In this document: piece after piece, positions 15,590 through 25,303 of the stretch | Numbering within the stretch: position 1 is the stretch's first letter | How the letters are laid out: each line of letters begins with the position of its first letter | NCBI GenBank assembly: GCA_005772945.1 | Contig: SXIE01000249.1 | Span: 1-47,262 of the forward strand | Source of the DNA: Pseudomonadota bacterium | GTDB taxonomy: Bacteria > Myxococcota > UBA9042 > PHBI01 | DNA: 47,262 nucleotides | Direction: 5' to 3' | Made by a program: the position numbers and the translations under genes | Notes under the pieces: model-generated | What the model was told of the DNA's origin: nothing | The model's input: the letters and a program-made list of their open reading frames with translations, nothing else | The model's database searches: none

Positions 15590-18500
15590 CTAGGGTAGGC
15601 AGGTCGTGACGCCCGCCGAACTCCACGGGGTCGTCTCGAGGTTGCCGTTCTGCAACGCACGCGATGCGTTGTCGCCCCAGCAATAGACCGCGCCCGTGAT
15701 CGTCGACGCACAGCCGTTGTCGTCGCCGCCGGAGACCATGGCGCCGGTCGTGACGCCGCCGCTCAGGAGGATGCCGGCGACGACCGTCGGCGTTGCGCTG
15801 TTCGCGTTGCCGCTCGCGTTTCCGAGAGCGCCCACGTTGTCGGCGCCCCAGCAGTTCACGGTGCCGTTGGCGCGCACGACGCAGTTGCCGCGCCCTTGCG
15901 ACGTGAGCCCGACCGCGTCGTAGAGGATCCCGGCGGTGCCGGAGGCGGGCGTGCCGACGTAGGGCGTGCCAGTGACGGCGCCCGGGAGGCCGGTCTGCAG
16001 GGCGGCGTTGCTCCCCCAGCAGAGGGCGCGACCGTCGGCGAGAACGCCGCAGCTGTGCTGATCACCCGCCGCGATCTGCGAGACGGTGATGGCGGTCACG
16101 GTGGTGACAGCCGGCGGCCCGGCGGCGGTCTGGACGGTGATGCGAACCGCGGTGGGAGCGACGGCGCCGGTGGTGGCGCTCTGCGGATCGACCTGGCGCA
16201 GGTCGTTGATGCCCCAACAGTAGGGGACGCCGAGCGTGTCGACGGCGCATTGGTGGCTCTTGCCGACGGCGAGCGCGCGGATCTTCTTGGCGCCGAGCCC
16301 GGTGATCAGGGTGGGTGACGTCACGTTCAGAGTGGCGCTGCCGGGGATGAGGCGCCCGTCGGCCGCGGTGCCACCGTTGCGCCCCCAGCAGCGCACCGTG
16401 CCGTCGGCGATGAGCGCGCAGGTCGAGGCCTCGCCAAGCGCGACCTGTTTCACGTTCGAGACGGCGGTGACCTGCTGAGGCGTCGCGTACGGGGTCGTGC
16501 TGCCGAGCCCGAGCTGGCCGTAGGTGTTCTGACCCCAGCAATAGAGCGCGCCGGCCTGGTTGATGTAGCAGGAGTGACCCCAGCCGGTCTCGATGCCGCG
16601 CACGCGCTCGGCCGCGCCGCTGGCGACCAGGGTCAGGTACGCCGCGCTCGTCGTGGTCCCCGGGACATTGACGATGCTGGTGCCGCCGAGCTGGCCGTCG
16701 TTCGTGCGACCCCAACACTTGGCGACGCCGTCCGAGGCCACAGCGCAGCCATGCTCGTGGTCGAGGCTCACGTCGAAGATGCCGGCGACGGCGGCCGTGA
16801 GCGGAACGTCGACGGGCGTCGGGCTGTCCGCGTCGGAGCCACCGTTGCCAAGGCGGTCACCGGTGTCGCGCCCCCAGCAGCGGGCCGTGCCGTCGGCCAG
16901 ACGCGCGCAGGTGTAGCCGTCGCCGCCGCCAATTTGGACGATGCCGCCGAGGCCCGCGACCGTGACGGGCGTGCCGCGGCCGGCGGCCACGGCCGTGCCC
17001 GCGCCGCACTCGGCGAAGGAATCACGGCCCCAGCACTTGGCGGTCCCGTCCGCGAGCACGGCGCAGGTGTGGACGCGGCTGGTGCCGAGCGAGACCGCAT
17101 GGGCGAGGCTCGAGACGGCGACCGGGGTCGGGGAGTTGGTCGGGGTCGTGCCGTTGCCGAGCTCGCCGTAGAGGTTGTAGCCCCAGCAGAGGACCGTGCC
17201 GTCGCCCTTGATGCCGCAGACGTGCTCCTGGCCGGCGACGATCTGGGTGAGATCGGTGGCGCTCGACTGGACCGCGTAGGCGCGCGGTTGGAAGTCGGTG
17301 CCGCCGAGGCCGAGCTGACCGGAGCCGTTGGCGCCCCAGCACCAGACCGTGCCGTCCTGGCGGAGCGCGCAGCCGAAGTTGTCGCCGATGGCGATCTGCA
17401 GGACGTTGTCGAGGGGGGTGGTGTTGGCGTCGTCGGTCGAGACCTTCACGGGCACGCTCTGGTTGTCCGAGATGGCCGAGCCGTTGCCGAGCTGGAGGCT
17501 CACGTCGCGGCCCCAGCAGCGCACCGTCCCGTCCGAGAGGAGCCCGCAGGTGTGCTCGAGGCCGGTGTCCACTTGCTCGAACATGCAAGCGAGGGCGCCC
17601 GGGGAACCGCTCGGGCCGCAGGTGTTGGCCGGGATGGCGACGATTTGCGCCGTGGTCGGGTAGCTCGTGGTGTTGGCGTTGCCGAGCTGGCCGTAGGTGT
17701 TCTCGCCCCAGCAGCGGGCGCCGCCGTCACGCAGCACGGCGCAGTTGTGGGTGGAGCCGAGGCTGTACTGCAGGGGAAGCGCGAGGGCGGTCGCGGGCAC
17801 GGCGGACGACCCCCAGTAGCGAGTGCCGCTATTCGACAGGCGCATCACCGAGCCCTTCTCGCCGACGTAGAGATCCCAACCACCGTTGACGCCCAGGGTC
17901 TTGGTGGTGCCGACGGGCGAGCTGGTGGTGCTCATGTTGCCGGCCTCGTCGATCGCGCGGACTCTGAAGTAGTAGCGGCGGTTGGTCGTGAGGCCCGTCG
18001 CGGGGAGATTCGCCTGCCCGCCGGACGCCGTGACGGTGTACTTCGCGTCGGCCAGGTTCGCGAAGTCGCAGTCGCTTGCGTCGCAGAGCTCCGAGCGGCA
18101 GATGGCGTAGAGCATGTTGGCCGCGGCCGTGTAGGTGTCGGCGGCGGCGGCGGCCGTCCACTGCGGTGTCATCGCCGTCGTCGTGATCGAGTTCGCGACG
18201 AACGTGACACTCGTCGGCGGCAGCGGCGCGGTCTGGTCGTAGGTGTACTGGACCGAGTTCGAGCAGGCCGACGGGTTGTCGGCGGGGTCCGTCACGGTCG
18301 CCGAGAAGTTGACGTCGATGTCGGCGGTGCCGAGCTCGATATCCTTGCTGAAGGTGCCGTCGGCCAGGAGCGCGGTCGTGGTGGAGGTACCCGTGCAGCC
18401 GGCGCCGTCGTAGATCGTGACCGTGCCGGCGGGCTCGACCGGGCTCGTCGTGCCGCTGACGGTCGGGCTGTGATCGGTCTTCGAGCGGCGCACCGGGCTG

Positions 18501-21500
18501 GTCGCGAGCGTCGGCGGATTCGGGGTGTAGTCGTCGTGCGCGTAGCTGAGCGAGGTCGGCGAGCAATCCGAGACGTTGGTGGCCCGGTCGGTCGCGGTCG
18601 CGTAGAAGACGGTCGTGTTGTTCAGGTTCGCGTTGGCGACGTTGGCGGCGGTCCAGCTGAGTGGGGCCGCCGCGATGGTCTGCAGGAGCACCCCGCAGTT
18701 TCCGGCGGCCGAGGCCTTGTAGAGCTTCACCGTGAGGTCGCTCTCGTCGACGGTGCCCTTGACGTCGGGCGTGCCGTCGCTGCTCGGCGAGGCCGGCACG
18801 GTGGAGGTCAGGACCGGGGGATTCGGCTTGAGGTTGTCGTGCCGGTACTGGAACGGGGTCGCCATGCAGTCGGACACGTTGCCGGCCAGATCGGTCTGCT
18901 TGGCGGTGAAGTAGGTGGTCGTGTTCATATCGACCGTGACGGACAGGTTGGTCCAGGCGCCGGTCGGGTAGGGACCGGTCAAGGTCGAGATCGCCGCGCC
19001 CGCGCAGCGCGCAGCCGGGTCGAGGCTCTTCCAGACGGTGAGGCGGCCGTTCACCTCGACGCTGCCCGACAGCTTGGGGGTCGTGACGTTGCGCGGCGAG
19101 ACGGGATTGGAGGCGGTGATGGTCGGCGGATTCGGCCGCACGCTGTCGAAGACGTAGGTCAGTTTGTCGCTGCACGGCGACGGGTTCTGCACGGCGTCGT
19201 AGGCCTGCACGTAGAAGTCGGTGGAGGAGCTCGGCGAGCCGACCGTCGGGCTGAACGTGACGGCACCCGTGCCGGCCGCGGCCGGCGTCTCGGTGGTGGC
19301 GGCGCCGGTGCAGGCGGCGTTCGTGAAGAGCTTGACGGTCGTGCCGGCCTCGGCGCTGCCGTAGAGACTCGGGGTGACGGCGGTGTTGTTCGGCGAGGCG
19401 GGCTCGGTCGGGTTCGGCGTGCGCCAGAGGGGCTTGACCGGGCCGGTGCTGTCATTGGTGTAGTCGATGGGCGACGAGCACGGGCTCGGGTTCCCGGCCG
19501 CGTCGGTCGCGATGGCGCGGATGTGCGTCAGCGCGTCGGGGCCGACGCCGACGGTGACGCGCAGGCTGCCATTGGCGGCGGTCGTCCCGCTGCCGATGGG
19601 GGATCCAGTGCAGGTGTCGCCCGCGTAGAAGAGGAGCGAGGTCGCGGCCTCGGCGCTGCCGACGACCGCCGGCGAGGTGGTGGCGCCGATCGTCGCCGGA
19701 TCGGTGGCGGTCAAGGTGGGCGCGGCCGGCGGGGCGGCGTCGTGGATGTAGGGGCGCCCGGCCGAGCAGGGCGAGCCGTTGCCGGCCGCGTCGGTCGAGA
19801 GCGCGTAGTAGGTCGTGGTGGCGTTGGCGGTGGCGGCGACGGTGGCGCTGAAGGTGCCGGCGTCGGTCGCGGTGATGGTCTCGAGGGGATCGCCAGTACA
19901 GGCCACGTCGGCGAAGAGGTCGACGCGCGTGCCGCGCTCGGCGGTGCCGGTCAGCGTGGGGCTGGTCGAGTCGTTGTTCGGCGAGACCGGGCTGGTGCCG
20001 GTGATGGCGGGCGTGGGAGGGGGCTTGTCGTCGTGGGTGTAGGTGAAGCCTTGCGGCGAGCACGGCGAGAGGTTCTGAGCCGCGTCGAGCGCGTCGACAT
20101 AGAACGTCGTGGTCGTGTTCGCGCCGACGGTCACGACCTTCTCGAAGGTGCCGCCGGCAACCGCGGTCGCCGTGGCGAGGGGGGCGTCCGAGCAGTCGGC
20201 GAGCTTATGGATGCGGACGTTGTTGCCAGCCTCGGCCGTGCCTTTGAGGAGCGGCGTGGCCGAGTCGTTGTTCGGCGAGGCGGGTTCGGCGCCCGTGATC
20301 ATCGGCACGATCGGCTGGTCGTCGTCGTGGGTGTAGGCGAGCGTCGTCGTGGAGCAGGGCGAGACGTTGCCGGCCTGATCGATAGCGGTCGCGTAGAGCG
20401 TCGTGGTGGCGTTGACCGCGACCATGGCGTCGACGACGAAGCCGCCCGCGGTATCGACGAACCCGTCGCCGAGCGGGACCTCGGTCGTGCACGTTGCGTT
20501 GTCATAGAGAATGATCTGGGCCTCGGGCTCGCCCGTCCCGAGCACGGCCGGGGTCTCGACCGACGCGGGTGAGTCGGGGCGCGTCTCGAGGAGCACGGGT
20601 CGCTCCGGCGCGATGTCGTCGTGGCGGTAGGACACGAACGTGATCGAGCACGGCGAGGCATTCTGGGCGGCGTCCGTCGCCATCGCCCAGACGCTGGTGA
20701 TCGCGTTTGGGGACACGGCGAGCGGGATGGCGAAGAGGCCACCGGTGGCCGTCCCCGTGACGCCGGCGGGCGTGACGCAGGTCTCGTCGAGGTAGAGCGT
20801 GACCAGGGCGTCGGCCTCGGCTTCGCCGACCACATTCGGCAGCGGCTCGGACGACGGCGAGCGCGGGTCGGTCCCGCCGAGCACCGGTCGCGCGGGCGCG
20901 ATCCCGTCGTGCGTGTAGGCGAGCGGCGCCGGCGTGCAGACCGAGACGCGCCCCGCGAGATCCGTTTCCTGGCCGTAGAGGTAGGTCGTCGCGTTCGCCG
21001 CCACGATGACGTCGAGCGTCCAGGCGCCGGTGTCGTCCGCGTGGGTCTCGCCGACGAGGAACCCGGCGCAACCCGCCTGGCGATACAGGCGTACCTGGTT
21101 CTGCGGCTCGGCCGTGCCGAACACGGTCGGCGTGATCGAGTTGCCGAGGCAGGTCGGCCCGCACGGCGCGTCGCCGGCGCGGTTGGGCGGGCGCGTGCCG
21201 AGGAGCGCCGGGGCGCTCGGATCTTTGTCGTCGTGGATATAGATGATGCCCTCGGGCGAGCACGCGGACGTGTTCTTGGCGGCGTCGGTCGCCGTTCCGT
21301 AGAACGTCGTCACGGAGTTCGGATCGACGGTCGTCACGATCGTGAAGATGCCGTTGACGTTCGTGTTCTCGGTCGTGACCGGGTCGCCGGAGCAGTCTGG
21401 GTTCGTGTAGAGCGCGACCTGCGTACTCGGCTCGGACTGGCCGACGAGGACGGGACGGTTCTCCTGATAGGAGGGGGACTCGGGGATCGTTACCTTGAAG

Positions 21501-23122
21501 ATGGGCGGTTGGGGGGCGGTGGAATCGTTGGTGTACGTAAGACCTTGCGAGCAGACCGAGGCGTTGCGGGCGCCGTCGACCGCGGTGGCGTAGACGGTCA
21601 CGCCGCTGTCGGCCGCGACCGCGACCGGGAGGCTGAAGTTGCCCTGGTTGCCGGCGGCACCTTCGGCGCCGACGATGGCGTCGGTGCACGCTGCATCCTT
21701 ATAGAGGAGGACGCGGGAACGGGCCTCGGCTTGCCCGAGGACGTTGAACGCGGTCGCGCGCGAGGGCGAAACCGGATCGGTGCGACTCAGGGTCGGGGCG
21801 GGCGGGGCGGTCGAGTCCTCGATGTAGGAGACGCTGGTGGACGAGCAGTCCGAGGCCTGGTTGTTGCGCGGGTCCGTGGCCTTGGCCCAGAAGGTCGTGT
21901 TCGAGTCGTCGGCGACCGAGACGGCGACGCGGAAGGTGCCGTCGGCAGCGCTCGCCGCGGCCGCGACCGCCGCGCCGTCGCAGGTGGCGCTGGTGTGGAT
22001 GCCGACGATGAGGCCGACCTCGGCGCGGCCGAGCACGGCCGGGGCGTTGTCGTTGGCGGGCGAGAGCGGGTCGGTCGCGGTGACGGTCGGGACGCCGGGC
22101 TTGTCGCAGGCGTCGCCCTGGCCGTCCTCGTCCGAGTCTTCCTGGCCGGGGTTCGCGATGGCCGGGCAGTTGTCCGGGACGTCGTCGATGCCGTCGTTGT
22201 CGTCGTCCGCGTCGACGCAATCAGCCTGGTTGTCGCCGTCGAGGTTCGGGAAATTCTCGTCGGTGGCGCCGTTGCAATTGTTGTCGACGCCGTCGCACGC
22301 CTCGGCCTCGTCGTCGCGCGCGTCGCACGCCGTCAGGCCGCCCTCGGCGCAGACGCGCGAGCCCACACACGCGTTCTTGTTGCACGCGGTGGAGGCGCCC
22401 GCGTCGATCGCGTGCGGGCTGCACGTGCACTCGCCGCGGTCCGCGGGGACGCACTGTTTCGAGGTCGTGGTCGTGCCGATGACCATCATCTCGACGCACG
22501 CGAAGCCCGCGGGGCAGCTCGCGCCCGCGCCGCCGCAGCCCATGCCGCAGAAGGAGCCCTTGTCGGGGCCGAACGTGACGCAGCGGTCCTCGGGGCGCCC
22601 GAAGTTCCCCTGGCAATCGGCGTTGGCGCGGCACGGGCTGCAGAGATTGACGCTGCGGTCCACGCACAGGTTGGTGCCGTCGCCGCCGGCCACCGTGACG
22701 AACTCGCACGAATAGCCGTCGGGGCAGTTCTCCTCGCACACGCGCGAGCAGATGTCGCCGGCCCGCGACGGGATGCAGTACGAGCTGAAGCAGTCCTCGG
22801 CGGTGTCGCACGGGCAGAAGTTGGACCCGGGCGCCAGGATGCATGGGTCGGTGACGATCTCGGCCTCCTCGACGTCGCCGTCGGCGTCGTCGGTCTCGGC
22901 GGTGACCACGGCCGTGTCGTCGGCGTCCTCGGTCGAGTCCTCGAGGGTCTCCGTGAGAACGGTGCCATCAACCGGCACCTCGCCGCCGATGTCGCCGACC
23001 TCGCCGACCGTGGCGTCGCCCGCGATGTCGGTCTTCCCGCCGCCCTTGGTCTCGTCACCGCACGACATGGTCATGCCGACCAGACAGACCAACCCGAACA
23101 CCCCAACGCTGTGACGTCGCAT
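15590..23122 (-). CDS. Giant surface lipoprotein: MopE motif, Ig-like repeats, FN3 and RCC1 propellers
   Basis: 2510 residues, starting at ATG 23122 behind GGGAG. Lipobox MTMSC (Cys21), then an Asp/Glu/Thr linker to ~90. Residues ~90-270 are Cys-rich, then come CDGVDNNCNGATDE (MopE-type putative metal-binding motif) and thrombospondin-type-3-like DxDxDG segments (~300-345). Residues ~345-1630 hold 13 Ig-like repeats, ~1630-1745 a fibronectin-III-like domain, and ~1747 to the end about 14 RCC1 units. Such proteins are anchored by lipid and project outward. Calcium binding by the type-3 segment is family knowledge. The role (adhesion, predation or matrix) is inference. No catalytic motif is visible. 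Confidence 0.88.
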   Translation of the reverse strand: MRRHSVGVFGLVCLVGMTMSCGDETKGGGKTDIAGDATVGEVGDIGGEVPVDGTVLTETLEDSTEDADDTAVVTAETDDADGDVEEAEIVTDPCILAPGSNFCPCDTAEDCFSSYCIPSRAGDICSRVCEENCPDGYSCEFVTVAGGDGTNLCVDRSVNLCSPCRANADCQGNFGRPEDRCVTFGPDKGSFCGMGCGGAGASCPAGFACVEMMVIGTTTTSKQCVPADRGECTCSPHAIDAGASTACNKNACVGSRVCAEGGLTACDARDDEAEACDGVDNNCNGATDENFPNLDGDNQADCVDADDDNDGIDDVPDNCPAIANPGQEDSDEDGQGDACDKPGVPTVTATDPLSPANDNAPAVLGRAEVGLIVGIHTSATCDGAAVAAAASAADGTFRVAVSVADDSNTTFWAKATDPRNNQASDCSSTSVSYIEDSTAPPAPTLSRTDPVSPSRATAFNVLGQAEARSRVLLYKDAACTDAIVGAEGAAGNQGNFSLPVAVAADSGVTVYATAVDGARNASVCSQGLTYTNDSTAPQPPIFKVTIPESPSYQENRPVLVGQSEPSTQVALYTNPDCSGDPVTTENTNVNGIFTIVTTVDPNSVTTFYGTATDAAKNTSACSPEGIIYIHDDKDPSAPALLGTRPPNRAGDAPCGPTCLGNSITPTVFGTAEPQNQVRLYRQAGCAGFLVGETHADDTGAWTLDVIVAANATTYLYGQETDLAGRVSVCTPAPLAYTHDGIAPARPVLGGTDPRSPSSEPLPNVVGEAEADALVTLYLDETCVTPAGVTGTATGGLFAIPLAVSPNAITSVWAMATDAAQNASPCSITFVSYRHDDIAPERPVLLETRPDSPASVETPAVLGTGEPEAQIILYDNATCTTEVPLGDGFVDTAGGFVVDAMVAVNATTTLYATAIDQAGNVSPCSTTTLAYTHDDDQPIVPMITGAEPASPNNDSATPLLKGTAEAGNNVRIHKLADCSDAPLATATAVAGGTFEKVVTVGANTTTTFYVDALDAAQNLSPCSPQGFTYTHDDKPPPTPAITGTSPVSPNNDSTSPTLTGTAERGTRVDLFADVACTGDPLETITATDAGTFSATVAATANATTTYYALSTDAAGNGSPCSAGRPYIHDAAPPAAPTLTATDPATIGATTSPAVVGSAEAATSLLFYAGDTCTGSPIGSGTTAANGSLRVTVGVGPDALTHIRAIATDAAGNPSPCSSPIDYTNDSTGPVKPLWRTPNPTEPASPNNTAVTPSLYGSAEAGTTVKLFTNAACTGAATTETPAAAGTGAVTFSPTVGSPSSSTDFYVQAYDAVQNPSPCSDKLTYVFDSVRPNPPTITASNPVSPRNVTTPKLSGSVEVNGRLTVWKSLDPAARCAGAAISTLTGPYPTGAWTNLSVTVDMNTTTYFTAKQTDLAGNVSDCMATPFQYRHDNLKPNPPVLTSTVPASPSSDGTPDVKGTVDESDLTVKLYKASAAGNCGVLLQTIAAAPLSWTAANVANANLNNTTVFYATATDRATNVSDCSPTSLSYAHDDYTPNPPTLATSPVRRSKTDHSPTVSGTTSPVEPAGTVTIYDGAGCTGTSTTTALLADGTFSKDIELGTADIDVNFSATVTDPADNPSACSNSVQYTYDQTAPLPPTSVTFVANSITTTAMTPQWTAAAAADTYTAAANMLYAICRSELCDASDCDFANLADAKYTVTASGGQANLPATGLTTNRRYYFRVRAIDEAGNMSTTSSPVGTTKTLGVNGGWDLYVGEKGSVMRLSNSGTRYWGSSAVPATALALPLQYSLGSTHNCAVLRDGGARCWGENTYGQLGNANTTSYPTTAQIVAIPANTCGPSGSPGALACMFEQVDTGLEHTCGLLSDGTVRCWGRDVSLQLGNGSAISDNQSVPVKVSTDDANTTPLDNVLQIAIGDNFGCALRQDGTVWCWGANGSGQLGLGGTDFQPRAYAVQSSATDLTQIVAGQEHVCGIKGDGTVLCWGYNLYGELGNGTTPTNSPTPVAVSSLAHAVSLGTSRVHTCAVLADGTAKCWGRDSFAECGAGTAVAAGRGTPVTVAGLGGIVQIGGGDGYTCARLADGTARCWGRDTGDRLGNGGSDADSPTPVDVPLTAAVAGIFDVSLDHEHGCAVASDGVAKCWGRTNDGQLGGTSIVNVPGTTTSAAYLTLVASGAAERVRGIETGWGHSCYINQAGALYCWGQNTYGQLGLGSTTPYATPQQVTAVSNVKQVALGEASTCALIADGTVRCWGRNGGTAADGRLIPGSATLNVTSPTLITGLGAKKIRALAVGKSHQCAVDTLGVPYCWGINDLRQVDPQSATTGAVAPTAVRITVQTAAGPPAVTTVTAITVSQIAAGDQHSCGVLADGRALCWGSNAALQTGLPGAVTGTPYVGTPASGTAGILYDAVGLTSQGRGNCVVRANGTVNCWGADNVGALGNASGNANSATPTVVAGILLSGGVTTGAMVSGGDDNGCASTITGAVYCWGDNASRALQNGNLETTPWSSAGVTTCLP
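15600..17880 (-). repeat. About 14 RCC1-type repeats encoded in the giant lipoprotein
   Basis: Thirteen copies of a CWG core (for example GARCWGENTYGQLG, TVRCWGRDVSLQLG, TVLCWGYNLYGELG) plus one degenerate YWG copy at the start. Each is preceded by a second cysteine (H.CAV or HTCGL). Fourteen units could fold as two seven-bladed propellers, with one Cys pair per blade. Confidence 0.8.
18230..22090 (-). repeat. Thirteen Ig-like repeats encoded in the giant lipoprotein
   Basis: Each unit is ~95-100 residues: 'P.SP.....P.v.G.AE....V.LY....C', then a 'G.F...v.v....T..yA.AtD.A.N.S.CS' half and a YTHD..PP.P linker. Two cysteines per unit are nearly always kept, suggesting one disulfide each. The copies are diverged at DNA level, so the expansion is not recent. 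Confidence 0.8.
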
Positions 23123-23524
23123 CTGGCACTCCCGTGACGGGGACTCGTCGCACGAACGCGGCCGGGGCTGGACCCCAACGACGTCGCGCTGTGTCTCGCG
23201 GGCGTCGCATGACGTACGGTCGCCCACGTGTCCCCGAGGCTACTGGAGCCAAGATACACGCGGATGGCAGGCCAGCTCAACCCGTCTCCGGGCGATTCGT
23301 CGGAGCCCGGAGGTCGGCCGATGAGAGAGGTAGGCCCGCGGATGGTACGCGGCCGAGGGAGCATCATGTCACGCCCGAGCACCGGCGGGCCGGATGTCGT
23401 ATTCAACATTTCGTGCTGGAGGCCCTTCGACCTCCTGCACTACGTTCGTCCCTTCGCTGCGGCAACCGCCATGCCCCCGCGCTGCTCCGCGCCGCGCCCA
23501 TCGCCCATCGCCCCCGAGGCCTCC
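23123..23524. other. 402-base region between divergent envelope genes
   Basis: Lies between the start of the giant lipoprotein gene (leftward) and the transglutaminase-like gene (rightward). An in-frame extension of the latter is open through it but reads as low-complexity, with no signal-peptide logic, so I treat it as non-coding promoter and leader DNA. No clear -35/-10 pair or hairpin stands out. Confidence 0.5.
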
Positions 23525-25303
23525 ATGCGCAGTCGACTCCTGGTGTCCGGCCTCTGCCTGCTTCTCGCCGGCGTCGTCCTCACCGCCATCGCCCTCTTCG
23601 CGTCGGGCGGCCAAGGCGTCCTCGCCTTCGACCTCGCCGTGAAGCCGACCGTCATGAGCACCGCCTACAAAGCCTACGGCAACCGCGAGGCCGCCGGCGG
23701 CAAGTACTGGCTCGCCAAGGTCGTCCTGCGGAACACCGGCGACGCCCCCCTCGGCGACCTGCGCATGTCGTTCCAGGTGCCGGGCCTCATCCCGTGGACC
23801 ACCCCCGAGGCCTTTCCGGAGCTGCTCCCCGGGCAGACCCTCGCGGTGCCCTTCTTTCCCCGCTTCCCCGCCTCCGTCGCGGCCCTCACGAGCATGACCC
23901 CGTCCGCCTTCGAGCTCAAGCTGAGCTACGACGATGGCTCCGGCCCGCGCGAGCGCCTCGAGCACCGCGACTTCCAGCTGCGCGGCGTCCAGCAATTCGA
24001 GTACAGCTCGCTGCCACCCAGCGAGGTCGCCAGCTTCGCGGACGCCCACGACAACGCCGAGCTCAGCGCCGCCTGGGTCACCGAGGACGACCCGGTCGTG
24101 CGCAGCTTCTACGCCCGCGTCAGCGAGCGCGCCGGCGGCTTCGGCGTGATGCAGAACGGCAAGGAACTCGAGCAGTTCGCCCGCAGCACCTATGACATGA
24201 TGCTCGCCCTCGGCATGACCTACTCCGGCACCAAGGGCCTGCCCGAGCGCCAGGGCGACCGCTACGTCCTGGTCCAGAGCATGCGCCTGCCGCGCGACGT
24301 CATCTACGGCAACACCGGCCTCTGCATCGAGCTCGCGCAGCTCTGGTGCTCGCTCGCCATCAGCAGCGGCGCCGCCTGCGACGTCATGCTCCTCCCGGGG
24401 CACGCCTTCCCGATCCTGCGCGCCCAGGACGGCTCCCAGATCGCCATCGAGTCGACCGGGATCGGTGGGTCCTTTGCCGGCGGCAACCTCGGCCCTGCCA
24501 TAACGTTCGAGCAGGCTGCCCAGACTGCCAACGCCCTGTTCGAAAAGATCGTCGCCGGCGAGGTCGAGGGCTTGCAGCTCGACATCCTCACGCTGCGCGA
24601 TCAGGGCATCCGCCCGCCCGAGCTCCCCGACATCGACCGGCCCGCCCTCTTCGCCGAGCTCGACAAGCGCCTCGGCCGCAACGCGCCGCCTCCCGCCCAG
24701 CCCTCGGTTGGCGCACTCGACGGCCGCCTTCCCGCTCCGCCGTGGCTCAACCCGCAGCCGCTCCAGCCGCTCCAGCCGCTCCAGCCGCTCCAGCCGCTCC
24801 AGCCGCTGCCCCCGCTGCCGCAGCCCGACATGAACGGGATGGTCACCTGGCGCGAGGCCCGCGGCCGCTTCGGCTTCGACTACCCGGGCGGCTGGGCGCT
24901 CGACAGCCGCTTCACGGGCCAGATGCAGACCGTCCTGCCGGGCTTCGCGGCGTCCTACCTCGACACCACCAACGGCTTCAGCGTGGACGGCATCGCCCTC
25001 GACGGCCTGACCGATCCGAACGCCGGCATCGCCGCCGTGACCGACGCCTTCCGCAAGGGCGGCGTCGCGTACACCCTCGGCGGCTCGGACGACATGATGA
25101 TCGGCACGCTGCCCGTGCGCGCCGTCCAGCTCCTCGACCCCGCCAAGCCCGGCACGACCGCTATCCTCGTGGTCTTCGGCGTCCCCGGCGGGCTCGGCGC
25201 CGTGCTCGCGGCCGGCCCCACCCCGTCGACCGATCCGACCCCCGGCGTCATCGACACGATCCTCGCCACCGTTCGTACGACCGACCTCGGAGGTGCCCCG
25301 TGA
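23525..25303 (+). CDS. Membrane-anchored transglutaminase-like protein with C-terminal PsbP/DcrB-like domain
   Basis: 592 residues from ATG 23525 (GAGG six bases upstream). Residues 5-30 are a signal anchor. Residues ~255-315 resemble a transglutaminase/papain-like core: GLCIELAQLWCSLAISSGA with Cys267, LLPGHAF with His293, and IAIEST with Glu309 where Asp is usual. An N-terminal beta-rich domain (35-160) precedes it. A QPL repeat (411-428) links to a C-terminal domain starting FGFDYPGGWALD, like PsbP/DcrB lipoproteins. The product may cross-link or cleave envelope proteins; this is inference from the catalytic-triad layout. First gene of a tightly packed unit; its stop overlaps the next start. 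Confidence 0.65.
   Translation: MRSRLLVSGLCLLLAGVVLTAIALFASGGQGVLAFDLAVKPTVMSTAYKAYGNREAAGGKYWLAKVVLRNTGDAPLGDLRMSFQVPGLIPWTTPEAFPELLPGQTLAVPFFPRFPASVAALTSMTPSAFELKLSYDDGSGPRERLEHRDFQLRGVQQFEYSSLPPSEVASFADAHDNAELSAAWVTEDDPVVRSFYARVSERAGGFGVMQNGKELEQFARSTYDMMLALGMTYSGTKGLPERQGDRYVLVQSMRLPRDVIYGNTGLCIELAQLWCSLAISSGAACDVMLLPGHAFPILRAQDGSQIAIESTGIGGSFAGGNLGPAITFEQAAQTANALFEKIVAGEVEGLQLDILTLRDQGIRPPELPDIDRPALFAELDKRLGRNAPPPAQPSVGALDGRLPAPPWLNPQPLQPLQPLQPLQPLQPLPPLPQPDMNGMVTWREARGRFGFDYPGGWALDSRFTGQMQTVLPGFAASYLDTTNGFSVDGIALDGLTDPNAGIAAVTDAFRKGGVAYTLGGSDDMMIGTLPVRAVQLLDPAKPGTTAILVVFGVPGGLGAVLAAGPTPSTDPTPGVIDTILATVRTTDLGGAP
24755..24808 (+). repeat. Six in-frame 9-bp repeats encoding Gln-Pro-Leu
   Basis: CAGCCGCTC repeated five times with a sixth copy ending CTG; encodes (QPL)6 as a stiff Pro-rich linker between two domains of the transglutaminase-like protein. 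The copies are identical at DNA level, so unit number probably varies between strains. Confidence 0.9.

Noticed and set aside
16574..23137. Very long plus-strand frames opposite the giant lipoprotein gene.
   Set aside because: Gly/Arg/Val-rich repeats mirror the repeats on the coding strand; no start signals or motifs.
23228..23524. N-terminal extension of the transglutaminase-like protein by 99 codons.
   Set aside because: Extension has no signal-peptide logic, and the inner ATG at 23525 has a ribosome site and opens a signal anchor.
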